DNA of 64,000 nt, from positions 18,492,601 to 18,556,600 of the forward strand of contig NC_066326.1 of the NCBI RefSeq assembly GCF_022539315.1, given 5' to 3'. The DNA comes from Serinus canaria. Its lineage: Eukaryota > Chordata > Aves > Passeriformes > Fringillidae. This document shows positions 1 to 13,695 of the stretch, in pieces (the first letter of the stretch is position 1; each line of letters begins with the position of its first letter). The notes below the pieces were generated by a model. The model did not search any database. It was not told where the DNA came from and saw only the letters and a list, made by a program, of their open reading frames with translations. The translations under genes were made by a program, and so were the position numbers.

Positions 1-3000
1 TATTTGAAGGTGATTTTTAAAGAATCCCATTGTTGGTACACAAGTCACAGTAAGTGCATGCATTGTGTTCACCTGGGGGAAGGGAATCCCTCAGTCAGGG
101 GAAAGAGCAGAGCCAGGAGTTCCATGTGGCTTCAGAGTTACCCACCCTCACTCACAGCCTTGGGGGCTATGTGAGCCCTTGGGTTCCTACATCCACAGCT
201 GCTCCTAGAAAATGTCTGGAATTCCCATCAGAAAATGCCCATCAGGCATTTCTCCTGGTTCATTTGCCCTCTCTTACCCACCAGTCTCACACCTCTTTTA
301 AACTTTCCTCCTACTACATCCTACCAATCTCCTACATAACCAAGCAATCCAGTCTGCCTATTTAAATTCCATTTTGCCTATTTAAATTCCATTTTGCCTA
401 TTTAAATCCCATTTGTCTTTTCTGCTTTCAATCCCAAACTCCTTACTTTTCATTTTATAAATTTTCACTGAAGTGCACTGTGAGGCTTTTTCCCCTGTTG
501 CTGGGATACACTGAAGCTTTATTTCCCCTGTGCCATCATTCCAGCTCTGTACTTTGGTTTACTGTGCTTTTCCTTTTCTTTCCCATTCTTATCCTGGATC
601 ATTCCTGCAGTCCAGTTGAAAACATTCATGCAGCAGCACTTTGAAGCTCAGAACTCTTTTCTCAATCCCCCTCATTTGCTCCACAACCCATAAACCTCTT
701 TTCCCTGCAAAACAAAATCTCAGAGGCTTTTGAATGGCTGTGGATTTTCTGCCGTTCAACTTCTCCAAAGGCTGCCACCAGTGGAAGCTGAAATAAAGTC
801 TGTGCAGTGAAAGTGGAATTTAAAAGGTGTTTTACAGCTCAACAGTAGTTCTGGTTTGTGGGGTGGTTTGTCTGGGGCTTCTTTGTAAAGCCTGGAACCT
901 ACAACTTGGTGCCTCTCACGAGCTGAGGGAGACACAGGAACAGAAGCATTGCCTGCCCTGGAAAGGTGAAAGCAAGAAAGAAAGACGGGAATTCCAGCTC
1001 CCTGCTGTCCAAGCCCTGTCTAGACTGTGTCCTCACTGATCTCCCCTCTGGGCATGGCCTGCAGCCACATTATTTTCTCTTTCTCACTCCCTCCCACCTC
1101 CCTGTAAAGTGAGGTTATGTGTTCCCCGGGAGGGGGAGGCACAGCGAGCTCTGGGCTCTGTAATTACAGCCCGTGGGCTGCCTGGAACACACAAACTCCA
1201 CTGGTGCCCCCAGGAAAGCAGGGCCACAGGATGGGAAGTGCTCCCCTGGCCCTGCTCCTGCTGGGAATGCTGGAAATGCTCCCTGAGCTCTGTTCCTGCT
1301 CCTGTTTCTCAGTGAAGTCAGTAAGAGCAGAATGGGGATTTTCCCATTGATACAGCAGCCAACAAAACCAAACTTCCTTCGTGCTGGTGGGGCCAAAAGG
1401 GGAAAGGTGGATGTGTTCATGAGAGAAAGGGGGGTGAGGCACAGCCCTGCTCCTCTGGGAGTGCTCACAGCAGAGCAGGGCACACAGGGGGAAAAGAGGC
1501 TTTTCTGAAGGGCTGCAGCAGGTTCACAGCACAGCAAAACCCATCAGATCTGCTGCATTTTGGGTTCAATACACCCATGGATGGGGAGGAAGTGCCTTGA
1601 AAGCACTGCCTGGTGACCATTGCTGCCTGAACACAAACACAGGGGACAAATTCAGAGGAGAAAGAAGAGAGTGGCAGGAAGGGACAGGGAGAGAGGTCAC
1701 AGTTCCTCATTTACCTCTGTTCCAAAGCTCCTGCTGCCCAGAGAGCTGTGCCAGCTGTGCCCACCTCCCCTGGCACACCTGGTACTGCCCCCTGGGACCA
1801 ATCCTTTATCTTTATCCTTTATCTTTCTCCTTTCTTGCTGCTGCTCCCTCTGGCTCCGGGAAAAGAGGGCCCGTGACCTTTAGTCAAACCTACTGTGCAA
1901 GCCTTGGGTTTCAAACACTCCAGGCTGCTCCCTCCAAACCCTCTCCTTCCAAATGGATTTTTCCAGCTCTGTGTTTGTTGGCAGAAGATGGGCTATTAAA
2001 TATACTTCCATAAATCTGATTGATGTTGCAGTGTTTTAGAGCAAATGTCCTGGTTTTGTTTCCACTTCGAGTCCAGATATTTAGTGTTCAAGACAAGTTT
2101 TGTTGTCCCTGTGACTTTCTAAGATACACAATATTTTACAGCCAAAAATAAAAAAAATTATTTATAAGCAAGTGCATGCAAAAAGTCCAGTCAGCCAGTG
2201 CATCTACAGATGTTGAAATTGTCAGGCATCCAAAAAACCCTCTTAATATTGGACAAAAAACATGTTTCTCACAGGAAAAAAACCTATTTTCATTGCTAAG
2301 ATATTGCCATCAGGATCTTTTCAAATCAATTTCTTTGTATTCTGCTTAAAACAAAAACTTTTCCATTGGAACAGATTTGATATAAGAAAATATAAAGAAT
2401 GGGACTTAATAAGTTTACTTGGAAAGGATGCTGTTACTGAAGATATTTATACATGAATCAGACTCTCAGCCCAGCAAGGAATTTCCTTTGATCCCAAAAT
2501 GAAATCAGACCCTTTGTTTATTACAGCAGGGTTTTTTTTTTCTGTGGAAAATACTATGAGGTGGCAAATCCATCATCAGGGCTGGAGCAGGAGAAGGGCT
2601 GGAAGAGGAAATAGCTCTGCTTTAGACTCAACAGTGAGCCAAGAGGAAAACTCATCATAAATTAATGCATTAAAAATGGAGGTGTTTTAGCAAACCAGGC
2701 CCTTCAGCTGGTGACATCAGCCTGCATCATTCCAGGATCATTTCCTCCCTGCCCAGCCCTGCTGGAGTCACTGAACATTCCCAGTGCCTTTGGTGTCCTT
2801 GCCTTTGGGCTCTCAGAGCTTGTGCTACAGCAATCACAGGAACTGCCTCACTCTTCTTCAGAATAAATCCCTCCCCACCCCCTTGTTGGTCAGATAATCT
2901 CTCTATTCACAGAGAAAAAATGAAAATAAATCATCTTGCTGCTGGTAGGGTGGGTAAAGAGTCCACCCCCAGTCTCTTACCGTGACATTACAAAATAAAC

Positions 3001-3444
3001 TAAGAATTTTTGTGCCCAACTCTGTGTGAAATTGCCTTTTTAGGAGTTGTAGAATTCCTTGGAATGATTTAAGTTCCACTTGAGTTGTGCTGCAGTTGTC
3101 CATAACCCTACATGAAGAACACAACCCATGTCTGCATGCTCCACTACCCCCATAATGTCACATTTCTGGTCCTTCTGCATCTCCTGAAGGGTTTTTCTGC
3201 CTGGGTTTCTCCTATTGCTCCGTGCTGTAGGACTCAAACCAGCCTGGCTCCTTTAGAACACAGTTGGGCCATGACCTGGGATGGAGCCTCTCACTCATTT
3301 TCCTGATACAGGAGGCAGACCCATCCAATGCAGTGAAAATTCTGAATTTAGGGTGAATGTAATATTAAATCCACTCTTAGGTGAGCCTCAAGAAAATCAA
3401 AACCTAATGAGAAACTCACAGAGCAAATTATTTTTGTGAAACAG
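1..3444 (+). other. SYN2: SYN2 intron, 3' part
   Basis: This is the right-hand part of an intron whose donor lies outside the window. It ends in a T-rich tract and the acceptor ACAG at 3441-3444. Apart from the three-copy 20-bp repeat near 355-413 it is unique-looking, AT-rich sequence with short chance open frames. In mammals TIMP4 is nested on the opposite strand inside a more 5' SYN2 intron. I found no TIMP-like exon here. Confidence 0.75.
355..413. repeat. 20-bp tandem repeat, three copies
   Basis: The unit begins TGCCTATTTAAA and recurs at 355, 375 and 395, a 20-bp period with almost no divergence. It is intronic and no function is apparent. Confidence 0.85.
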
Positions 3445-3547
3445 GTACAAGCTTTGGGTTGACACCTGTTCTGAAATATTTGGTGGCTTGGACATCTGTG
3501 CTGTTAAAGCTGTCCATGGGAAGGATGGAAAAGATTATATTTTTGAG
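3445..3547 (+). CDS. SYN2: Synapsin II exon, end of C domain (probably exon 9)
   Basis: This exon encodes the late part of the synapsin C domain, the ATP-grasp-like ATP-binding core that also mediates dimerisation. Synapsin is a peripheral protein of synaptic vesicles that tethers the reserve pool. The first base completes a codon begun upstream. The exon then reads [15 protein letters not shown], followed by [19 protein letters not shown], which closely matches vertebrate synapsin II. It is 103 bp long, with acceptor ACAG before 3445 and donor GAG|GTAAGA after 3547, and it leaves the frame at phase 0. The K-D-G-K-D-Y-I stretch belongs to a strongly conserved strand-loop of the domain. Numbering as exon 9 assumes the 13-exon layout of mammalian synapsin genes. 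Assignment to SYN2 rather than SYN1 or SYN3 rests on the downstream tails. Confidence 0.96.
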
Positions 3548-4842
3548 GTAAGAAATCTTCCTTTTTTTTTTCAATATCTGCCTTTACATATTACAAACAG
3601 GCAAGGAAAGAACCTTTCTGATAGCTGGGCATTGCCTTATTTGTGTTCCAGGCAAGGCTGGGTATTTTTGAGCACTGTTTCAATCATGATGCAAAGCCAC
3701 AGGTCCAAATTAGTGGCAAAACTTGCTGGAAAATGCAACCCTATGGATGGGAATGTCTTCTGGTGTTGGAGGAAATGTACACAAGCTGCAAAACAAAGCC
3801 AAATGTGGATGGCACAGTTTGCCAGCACTGATGATTTCTTTCCTGAGCAGCCTTAGCAGCTTTTCCAGGAAGGTTTATAGATAGCACCATCCCAAGGGAA
3901 CCCCAACAAAATTATACCTTGCCCTGGAAAGGGAGATTAAGGATGAAGTGGAAACAACTTTACTTTTTTTGTAGCCCAGATATTGCCCTGAAGATCTGAA
4001 TCCTTGTGAATCAGAAGTTTCTGCTGTAGGTAATTTTGAAAAGTTGAAGTTTTTCATTTCCTTTGAGCTTTTTATGGAGAAATATCACTTTATGTGGCCA
4101 TAAAACAAGTTTTCATCACTTTCCTATCACAGTTTCTTCAGCACCTTCCACATTCCTAGAATTTTATTCAGGAGGTGGGCAAGGATCTCCAGAGTCTCCT
4201 CACTCAAAAAGAAGTTGATAAAGCAAAAAGGGAAAGCTTTTAAAAAATGAAATAACCACTGCAAATTCTGTAATGGACTGAGACTACTCAAAAATCCCCT
4301 GATTTTCCATGCCACAGTCAGAAATAATTTCTAAAGCCCAGAATTCTCAGAGCTGCAGGATCCATCAGGAGCTGGCTTTGCAGAGCATTTTAATCAGGGT
4401 GCAGAATAGACCTTGCAATTAAAAGGGAAAAAAAAAAGAAAAAGGGTGGAGGGAAGTGTGATAATTCCTGCTGTTGTCTGGAATCAGCTGAATTGTCCTG
4501 GAGATGGGAATGCTCATCAGCAAGGACATTTAGAATCTGTGAAAGACATTGAAATGTGGGGCTGTTTGCAGAGTTCACATCCACCAGAACATCTGGAAAA
4601 ATTAGGATATCAACAGTTCTTACACTGCAGTTTTTACAATGAGGAGTGGAAAATCGTCTGCAGCAAGAGAGGGAGAATTTTTCTCCTTTTGTGTCCTTTC
4701 AGCAGGGGAAAATAAAATTTATTAAGGCTGGCACGTGCATGGTGCACTTGAGAGAGCTGAGCAGGACAGGCAGCTCAGAAATCCTGGGCTGCAGCTCCAT
4801 CCTGGGAGATGTGGCCTCCTGTTTCCATGGGGATGCCACACC

Positions 4843-4919
4843 CAAAATGAGGGAAAAATGAGGGAAAAATGAGGGGAAGATGAGGAAAAAATGAGGGGAA
4901 AATGAGGAAAAAACGAGGG
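4843..4919. repeat. 12-bp purine-rich tandem array
   Basis: About six degenerate copies of a unit close to AAAATGAGGGAA lie in tandem. All purines sit on the + strand apart from a T (once a C) in each unit. It is an intronic minisatellite. Confidence 0.85.
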
Positions 4920-7900
4920 CTTGGGTACCACTGACACCTTAATCCTGCAGAGCTCACCTGACAAGGAACACACAGATGCCCTGATGAGTGAAATAATGCT
5001 GGCAGATTTGTTCTTCCTGATTTTCACTTGGCTCATTCAGCCAGTGTCACCTCCATGAGGAGGACACAGGTGTGCGTCACCCACCCTGGGAGGGAATGGG
5101 AATTAGGGGAGAATTCTACCCAAGTTTTCTTCAGCTATCCAGACCAGTTTTCTGCTCTCCAGAAAACTGTCAGCTCCAGGAGGAAGAGGACAAAATACTG
5201 ATGTTATTATTCAAGCCCAAACCCCCCTGTGTTGTTCTGTGGGGGTTTGGGCTCTTTGCAGATTTTAGGTGGGGGATGGAAGAGCTAACTTTGCCTTTTC
5301 CAAACCTGGTGGTGCTCCCTGAAGAAACTGCCTCCTCCAGAGGAACACAGTGGTTCTTCCTGTCCTACTGCAAGGAACTGGCTCCCAACTCCTCCTGGGG
5401 AGGAATGAACTAATTAAAGGATGGCTCAGCTAAGCAGAGGGGCTGTCAGGTGGATCAGGATGAGAGCCAAGTTCTGATTCTGTGTCACAGCCTCATCTCT
5501 TCATTTTAGTGCCTGTTCTTTCCCCCTCAATGGGAGTTCTCAGCTGCCAGGCATCAGACAAGCTGTAGAAACAGGATTTTTATTAACACATCACTTCAAC
5601 ATGCAGCTATTTAACTGCCTCCCTTCTTCTTCCTGAGGATACATCAAATCAAGGTCCATTAAACTTTGAACTTCTTAAATATAAGGGCTTTTCCCCTTTT
5701 AAAATTAGCACTTCTGAGGTTTCAGTACAAGAAGGAGCAGAGCATTGTTTATATTTCTGATCCCACTGTTTCATTCTTGGAAAAGCAAAGCTCTGGGAAA
5801 ATGAATAAAAGCTCAGAGTGGTGATGGGAGCAGTAAAAGAGAACAAATGTACGAGAATCCTTCAGAGTGGCCTCCCAGAAGTCTCCCAAATTTTGTTTTA
5901 GATTAAATGGTTTGCTGCAGGTGTCTTCCCCACTTGCTTCATTTCTCCCTGAGCTAAATTAAAATTAGCTCCCAAGTGGTGTTTTTGACTTGGAAAGGAT
6001 TTCAAGAAGAAAACTTTCACTGAAAACCAACAGAGGAAATGAAGAAACAGTGTTTGTGCACAATTGATGGAAAGTTCTGTTCTTGGCCTCGAATTCTTCA
6101 GAAGCTCAGCTACTTCTCCTGTCCTCCCATCCAGGACAGAATTCTCTGCTCAGCTCAGGGAGGGAGCCAAACCCAGCTGTAATCATTGAGAAACTCAGAT
6201 GTCTCTCGTAATTTCTGCTCTGGAACATTGCTGTATTCACCCACCACAGGGAATGGTTTTGCCCAGTTCCCACTCTGCCAAGCATGGACCTTCCAAATCA
6301 CCCTGATTTAATTCCCCCTTCCCCTGGACTTACCATTGATCCTGTTTTCTCCTGGAATTCCTGGGCTTCTCCCTCAGGAGATCCATCTATCCTGCCAGAC
6401 TCCCTGGGCACTGACAGACTGACAGCCCCTGGCTGCTCCACCGTGTTCCTCTTGTATTTCAGCATCCTGGGAAATGCCTTTTCCCCACTTTATCCACAGG
6501 ATTCTTTACCTCTGCCCTTCCTTTAACCTCCCCAGCTCTGCCTTTCCCAGCCCTTCCCAAAACTCTGCCCAGCACATCCCAATCCCTGGGGGTGAGCAGC
6601 AGAGCTGGGTTTGGGAATTTCTCCCTCAAACACCATGATCACTTTGCAATTACTGATACCTTATGATTGCTCTGGCTCCTTTAGAAATCCCATTTCCCTT
6701 CCTAATTACAGAATTTCTCTTCTTTGTGTTGCCAGTCTCAGTCTTGTACCCCAAATTTGAGCTATTCACCTTTCTCACCGATATTTACAGTCAGTCCCTG
6801 GGTGATAAGAGAAATTCCTCCCAAAGAGCTGGCCACTGAAATGAAAGGACATTGATAGAAAAATGCAAGTTCACAGTGATATGAATTAAGTGCCTGTAAT
6901 TCACAGTGACCCATGTTTGTACTGGCATCTGCAAGGAATGTATTTGATTTTATAAATTACAGATGTCCTTTTTTTATTCTGTGAAATCCTCTTAGTGGGA
7001 AACTCCAATATTTTAAATAGCTGAACTATATGCTGAACTAAAAACTGGCTGGGTTTAAGTGAGATTTTAAATCTAGCACAGGCTGTAAATAAACTATTTA
7101 TAAACAGGGAGTTTGTGTATGTTTAAACTTTGTCAAATCTTCTGAGGGGGGGGGAAATGCCAGCCTGACATTCCTGTAGTCACTCACAGGATTTAAAAGC
7201 TGTTGGTGTTGCCCAAAATATTCTTAAGATACATTTCTATAAAATCAAAATAGAAAACAGTTGTCATTAACTCTTATACTAGGAATGAAAACTGACTGTA
7301 TTCTCGGAAAGGAAAAGAAAATACCCCAAAAATCACCATATAAAGCATCCACCTGGATCTCAGCTGCTCCGCCAGGGAGTGCCAGAGGTGCTCTGTTGCC
7401 ACATCTTTGGCCAACAATATTTGTGCCCTCGGGGCAACAAACCCAAGGATTTTCACAAGGTCAAAGCCTGTCCAAGTGATAAGAGACTGATAAGGACAAA
7501 TGGCTCTGGTTTAAATGCCAAATCTGTTTGAATCTGCCTCAGTTTGTGACTATGCCTGAAAATTCTTCACTCAAGGAGTGTAAGAACTTCTCCACTGGAG
7601 TGGCCACGAAGATCTGACACCTCAAGGCTCCTTATTTTCACTTTTCCCACCAGTTCTGCTACACACCAAGGCAGTGCCTCCCAAAGGAAGCTGATGTGTG
7701 AACTTGCAGTTGTAGAAGTACTTGAGAGCACAAATTCAGTCCAAACCCAATCCTCCAGATCTTAATCCTGCCTAATCCTTTGGCAGGATTCATTGGAGGC
7801 AATTTATTTCACAGTCATTCCAAGTAATTGTTTTAATGTAAGTGCATGGTAAACAAAGGGGGTTTTTTTGCTTGTGAAACTTTGAACTGATGTTGGGTAG

Positions 7901-9236
7901 GAGGGGGGCTCATCTACACCCTATGGTGCACGTTTTTAAAAATAGATCTCATTAAACCAGAATTTTTACAGCCCAAACATCACTCCTGCTCTGAAAACCA
8001 GATGGATTGCAGTGAAGAACCAAACATCCTTTACACCAAAACATTCTGTATTCAGTCATCATTAACACTGCACAGTCCTGGCACTTTGGGTCCCTCCAGG
8101 CACCAAGCAAATCCCTCTCACAAGAACCAGCTCAGGATACACAGAAGTTGCTCTTGAACGTGATAAATACAATTTTTAAAATAGCAGCAAGTGAGCAGAA
8201 ATGAACATTAAAGAGCCACTCAACCTGCAAGGTCACATTTCACCCCTCCAGAAATATCAGCTCTTATTGGTGGATCAACTCTTCTCTCAATTAATGGAAA
8301 CCACTGGCACGTTCCACTTGAAGCTATGGTTGTTAAAAGAGATGGCAAACTTTAAAGAACCTTTCAGTGCACTTATTAAACATCTCTTCTCTGCTGTTGA
8401 TGTGGCCCTAGAGTCAAAACCAGTCACTCATTTCTCAGGAAACATTTGCTCTGGAGTTCAATTATTGTGCATTGTTTACTCTGGGGTTGTTTTCAAGCCT
8501 TTTGGCTGTGAGGAAGCTCAGAGACCTCCTAGATGTGAAAATCCCATCACAATCACTGCCAATATTTTGGTTGCCAGCACACAATGCCAGTGAATCTTGT
8601 AAATGAACAAACAGAAGAATCATGGAAATTATTTGGGACTTCAAGCTAATCCCATTATTGGAACAAAATCTTTCTTTGTCACTCAGGAAGAATTTCTACA
8701 GCTCTCACCATAGTTTGAAAAGCTCAAGATTTATATTATTTATAAATAATAAATCCTTCCCAACTACTGCAAGGTGCAAATACTCCTCTAAACACCCAAC
8801 TTCTGTGTCTAATTCCTAGAAACCCTTGAAAATCTAAAGAAGGAAGGCAAAACTGTTCTTTGTTAATAAAGGAGATGTTCTGTGGAGGTTGGGGGATTGA
8901 GAAGAGTTTTGCTGCCTCTAAATCCCTTCCACCTCAGGAAGGATGGAAGGGATTTAGAGGGTGTATTCCTGCTCTCCAGACTGATCCCTGTGCACCCCTC
9001 AGATAACAAAACTCTTCCACCCAGAGCTGTGGGAAACACCACAGTGCAGCACTGCAGGTGACATGAGCATGTCCTGAGGCACAGGCAAAAAGAATTGCAG
9101 CTTCTCAAAAGTGAATGAAACCCTATCATTTTCCTAAGTAGGAATGCCCAGTGCCCTTGTGAGTAACAGCTGGGCTTATGCTATTATGCTTTTATTTCCC
9201 ATGAAACAAACACAGAGGGGGCAGAAGTGCATACAC

Positions 9237-9388
9237 TGAGAAATAACAAATATTCCAGAGAAATAACAAATATTCTGGAGAAATAACAAATATTCCGCAT
9301 AAATAACAAATGTTTTGGAGAAATAACAAACATTCTGGAGAAATAACAAATATTCCGGAGAAATAACAAATATTCTGGAGAAATACCA
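9237..9388. repeat. 20-bp tandem array, eight copies
   Basis: The unit is close to AAATAACAAATATTCTGGAG and recurs every 20 bp from 9237 to 9388 with one to three substitutions per copy. The minus strand is open through it in more than one frame because the unit contains no reverse-strand stop. The resulting Ile/Phe/Tyr-rich frame is a repeat artefact. Confidence 0.9.
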
Positions 9389-10052
9389 AGTGCTTGGGAC
9401 CCACTGAAGTGGCAGAATTCAGTATTGGTTTTATTCATCAGAATGGGTGTGATAAATAACCAGAGAGCACTATTAACTGTCATGTTTAGAGTGGAAATGT
9501 GCCCATTTTTGTCTGCCTCTCTGCCATCCTGCTTCCTCTGTAGAAGTCCTTGCCTGTTCTTTGCAGCCACACAGCTTTTTAGAAAGGGTTACCAATAATA
9601 ACAAGGTGTTATTTAAAGTTTTTCATTCATAAGGATCCAGATTTCCCTAGCAAAACCCCACAGAGTGCCAGGGAGTGAAGTTGAACTCTGCATTTCCCTG
9701 GGGTAATTCAGCTCCTCAACATGGAGTGAGCCCCAAAAGCAGGGAAGGGAGGAAACCTCAGCTGAAATTCCTGCACAGCCTGAGATTGTCCTTATTAGCC
9801 CTGTGCTTCCTCTCCCTCCCCAAGGTGTGTGCAGTGAAGCTTTTTCTGGAAGGTTCTTTCTCTTCCCCTTTGGTGGGAGCTGGGGAGGGGAAGGCATCCC
9901 AAAGTTGCCGTTCTCTCCTTGATTTTCTGATGGAACCCATAATGCCTGTAATTCTGGTGTACTGAAAGCACTGCTGTAAATGCCCAGCCTGCCCTCCTGC
10001 AGGGGTGAGGAGGATTTCCTTCCCAGCACTGATGTCCTGTTGCATTTTGCAG

Positions 10053-10202
10053 GTGATGGACTGCGCCATGCCCCTGATTGGGGAGCACCAGGCTGAAGAC
10101 AGGCAGCACATCACCGAGTTAGTCGTAAGCAAAATGAACCAAATGTTGTCCAAAACTCCTATTCCATCTCCTCAGAGACCCACTGCCACTCAGCAGCCTC
10201 AG
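10053..10202 (+). CDS. SYN2: Synapsin II exon, end of C domain and start of domain G (probably exon 10)
   Basis: Exactly 50 codons in phase 0 at both ends. It opens VMDCAMPLIGEHQAEDRQH, which is characteristic of the end of the synapsin C domain. ITELVVSKMNQMLSKTP follows as a helix-like segment. It then passes into the proline-rich G region with SPQRPTATQQPQ. The acceptor is TTTTGCAG ending at 10052 and the donor is CAG|GTAGGA. The Ser-Pro in PIPSPQRP lies where mammalian synapsin II carries a proline-directed kinase site (family knowledge). The dipeptide is visible here, but phosphorylation is not shown. An in-frame open stretch continues for a few codons past the donor before a stop, so intron retention would truncate the protein. 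Confidence 0.97.
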
Positions 10203-13200
10203 GTAGGACAAAATCAAATTTAAATTCAATTAAAATAGAGCATCTTGGTCTATCATTTTAAGCACAAAGTTTTTTGGACAGCTGTGGAACCTCAAGGATT
10301 TGGGAACTCACCAACACATTTTATCAGTTTGTTTTATTTCCAAGAGATTGTGTCCAGATGTAATCAAGAAGTGCAAGTATTGCTGTGTTTCTGCCTGTGG
10401 GTTCAGGGAATCACCAGGCTTTGTACTGCTCCCTTTCAGTCCCATATATAAAATATCTTGGAAATACCAAGGAGCACTGTCATGGAAAACCCTTGTCCTG
10501 AGGATGTCAAAAATAACACTGAATCATTCTTGTTCTTGTGAGAAATTAATGAGGTTATCATCTTTGTTTAACGTGCTGCAATTCATGAAAATACCTCAGA
10601 AATCTAGGAAGCTCCTGAAATATGTTCAGAAGCCATGGGCAAAGGTTGCAAACAGATGCCCATTTCACTCCTTTTACCTTGCATGGCCTGACAGCTAAAG
10701 TGTGTGGATGAAGAATTCTGCCCCTGGCCCAGCTGGCTTCCAGGAGCCACCTTTGTGCTTCCATTTCCATGCTTTAAAAACGTGGGGTTTATTGTGGTGA
10801 TCCTTTTAACAACTTTGGGGAGTGTGGTGTTTTTGTAAAAGAACAGTTGGGAGAGCAGTGGATTTGCTGGGTGGAATTGGATGGGTGAGGAATTGGGTGG
10901 AATTCAATAGCAGCCAGTAACAAGTGCTGACCTGGGGGCTCTGTACCTAAAAGGGGTCTCTAAACCCCATTTTTTGCCAGGACTGAGTGGCAGGGGGTTG
11001 CCTTTAGACTGAGAGATGTTTAGATTAGACATCAGCTCTTTAGAATGAGGTGAGGAACTTGAGAAGTTTGTGCAGAGAAGCTGTGGGTGAAATAGAATCA
11101 AATCCACCCTGCCCATCACCTGTGAAGGGTTTTGGTGCTGCCCTGGACCTCCTCCCTCCAGGGGCATCAGCTGAACACCAGAACCAGCCAACCTGGAAGC
11201 CAGGAATTACCAAGCCCCAAGAGCTAAATACCAAGCCTAAATCAAGGATCTATTTTTGCTCCCAGCAGGCTCCACACCAGGTAAACAATTTGAGAACAAT
11301 TTTGTGGCCTACCTCAGACAGACCAGTTCTTGAGGCAGAGTGACTAATTTGTTCTTCAAATACCTCACCATGCTTTAAGATATAAAAATATCCCATTCCA
11401 CATGAAAAAATAAGTGGTGTGGCTTCTATTTATGTTGCAGCCACTTGAAACTAAGCACAAAATTGTTTCAGCCACAGAACCACATACAATGGAGAAGTTT
11501 CCATCCAACATGACTCAAGTCCATTGTAAAAAGGGCACTGAGAGGGAAAGAAGGGGAAAAAATAAATCACCTTTTGCCAAAATATTTCCTTTTAGGAGCA
11601 ACAGATTATCCAGATATTAAAATGAAGCAAAGAGACAAATTTAGAGTTTCCCAGTCAATACAAGGCAACAGAAATCAGAATTTAAAGTAGTAACACACAT
11701 GGCTGTCCCATGAAACGATTAATATTTGATATTTCGCATTATGGGGTCTTGGCTGGGCTGTGCTGGGTTTCAGAGCAGCCAGGGGAGGAGGAGGGTTCAC
11801 TGCTGTCCTCCAAAGGAGCTGGCAGTTGGTTGGATGCAAAGAAAATTCCCAATCATTCCCAAAGAAAACCTGCCCACCTGAGTCCAGAATGAAAGTAGGA
11901 TCCAAGGAGCATCTTTAGAAGGTTCCTAATTTCCTCAGCCATTGCTGTCACTCAGCATGTCCATGGAAAGGGGTTTTTGCTCTTCAACCAGAGTTCTGGA
12001 TGGATGCAGAGACAATATTCTGGCATGGTAGAATTCTGGTTGGTTCTTTTTAGTTTAGGTTATTCCTGAAGGATTCAGCCCTTTCTGATGGCAACAAGAT
12101 GTTATTCCACATTAATCTTCTTTTCCTCAGCCTATCCTTACATTATAGATTGCACTTGAGCAAAAAACTGCTGTGGAAACCAGAGATATCCCTTCAGAAT
12201 ATTTGCAATATCTGTCAGCTTTCCTCTCAGTTAATCAGACTCTTAAAATTGGCCTTGTTCTACCAGCTCAGGGCAGCTAAAGGGAACCTGATTTTCTGCT
12301 GAAGATTCCATTTGCAAATACCCATAAATCTCCCCAGCTTTAGGGGAAAACCATGAAACACATTTGTAGAACTTGAAGCAGATAACTCCTCATGCCCAGT
12401 TAATTTTTAGCTGGTTTTGCTAAGAGTAAAATCAGCCTGTTCAAAGCAAGCTGCCCCTTTCACCTTGGAACAGCCTTTCCTCATGCAAGAAATTATTTCC
12501 CACTCTTGAGAAACAGCCAGTTCATCTGCAGGGCAGGGGGACACTGCCCATTCCTACATCTGATACAAGATGCAAAGCCAGATTTATCCCAAATATTTAT
12601 AATTTATCCCAAATCAACTCTGTGCATATGCAGAAACCAAAGTACTGGAGAGATCAAAGAGTAATTGCTGAGTTTTGCTGCTTCTGCTTTTAAATGAGCA
12701 GCCTGTGCTCAAGAGGGCAGCTCCAGGTGTGCCAGGTTCTGGATTTCTTTATCACCTGGGGGTTTCAGAAGTGTTTCTATTTTAGTCCAGACTGGGTGGA
12801 CTGTGCATAAAACAAGCCTCAATTTATAAAGGCCCACAGTGGTCAGCCCCACTCCAATTAAGCATCCATCAGGAAACAAATCAGTGATTGGGAAAATCAG
12901 CCTTTGTTTGGCACTGGGCAGCCAAGTGCTGGTGGGGATGGCTGGCCCTGCAGTGCTCCCTGTCCCAGTGCCAGGGGGAGCAAATTCCAGAGGGAAACCT
13001 CCCAGGGCAGGGCTGGGATTGTTCAGCCCATTCAGGCTGAGATATCTGAATGGGGAGGTTTCTTCCATCTGGGTTTTCTATGTTCTTTGTTCATTTGTCT
13101 GCAAACTCTGGCCCAGACTCTGTGGCAAGTTCTGCTGGTGCACAGAGGGCAGAGAAGTTGGGCAGGAGGAGACTTGGACTCACAGAAATTCTACCTGTTG

Positions 13201-13619
13201 TGGTAAAAAAATCCATTAAAAGGAAGCTGTTTCTGTTATTGAAATCATGATCGTTTGTTTTACCCCACACCATGCTGGAAACAGAACTTTATCTAGGAAT
13301 ATGATTCTAAAAGTTTTCCATAAACAAACCTGCTCTATTTGCAGGCAACAAAATTATGGATTTTCCATATTTTCTAACCTCTTTGACCAATTTTGACAGA
13401 TCTTTAAAGAAGCCTCTTTCATATTTTCCCCAAAAATCAAGAAAATAGATTACCCCACCCAGTGACTCTGCTCTCTGGCTCATTCCTTGACCATTACATT
13501 TGTGTCTAAAACAATAAAAATGGTCAAGCACCCACTCAGAGCTGCCTGTCAGGTCCTGGGGTGAATTGTGCTGGAGGAAATCTGCAGAGAAAATGACATT
13601 GTCCACGAGGATCACATAA

Positions 13620-13695
13620 ATGCAAATGTTTATGGGCATGAATCACCATAAATGCAAATGTTTATGGGCATGAATCACCATAAATGCAAATGTTT
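13620..13695. repeat. 32-bp tandem triplication carrying octamer motifs
   Basis: ATGCAAAT occurs at 13620-13627, 13652-13659 and 13684-13691, exactly 32 bp apart. The surrounding unit is nearly identical in each copy. The motif equals the POU-family octamer, but no function can be inferred from sequence alone. Confidence 0.85.

Larger units (their letters stand above)
3548..10052 (+). other. SYN2: SYN2 intron between exons at 3445 and 10053
   Basis: This 6.5 kb intron has donor GTAAGA and acceptor TTTTGCAG. It carries a 12-bp GA-rich array (4843-4919) and a 20-bp array (9237-9388). The rest shows no gene, RNA gene or recognisable transposon. The open frames in it are short and lack splice or protein support. 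Confidence 0.9.

Noticed and set aside
1..10052. Nested TIMP4 gene, expected inside SYN2 in vertebrates
   Set aside because: No TIMP-like cysteine-rich exon was seen on the minus strand. In mammals the nested gene sits in a more 5' intron, outside this window.
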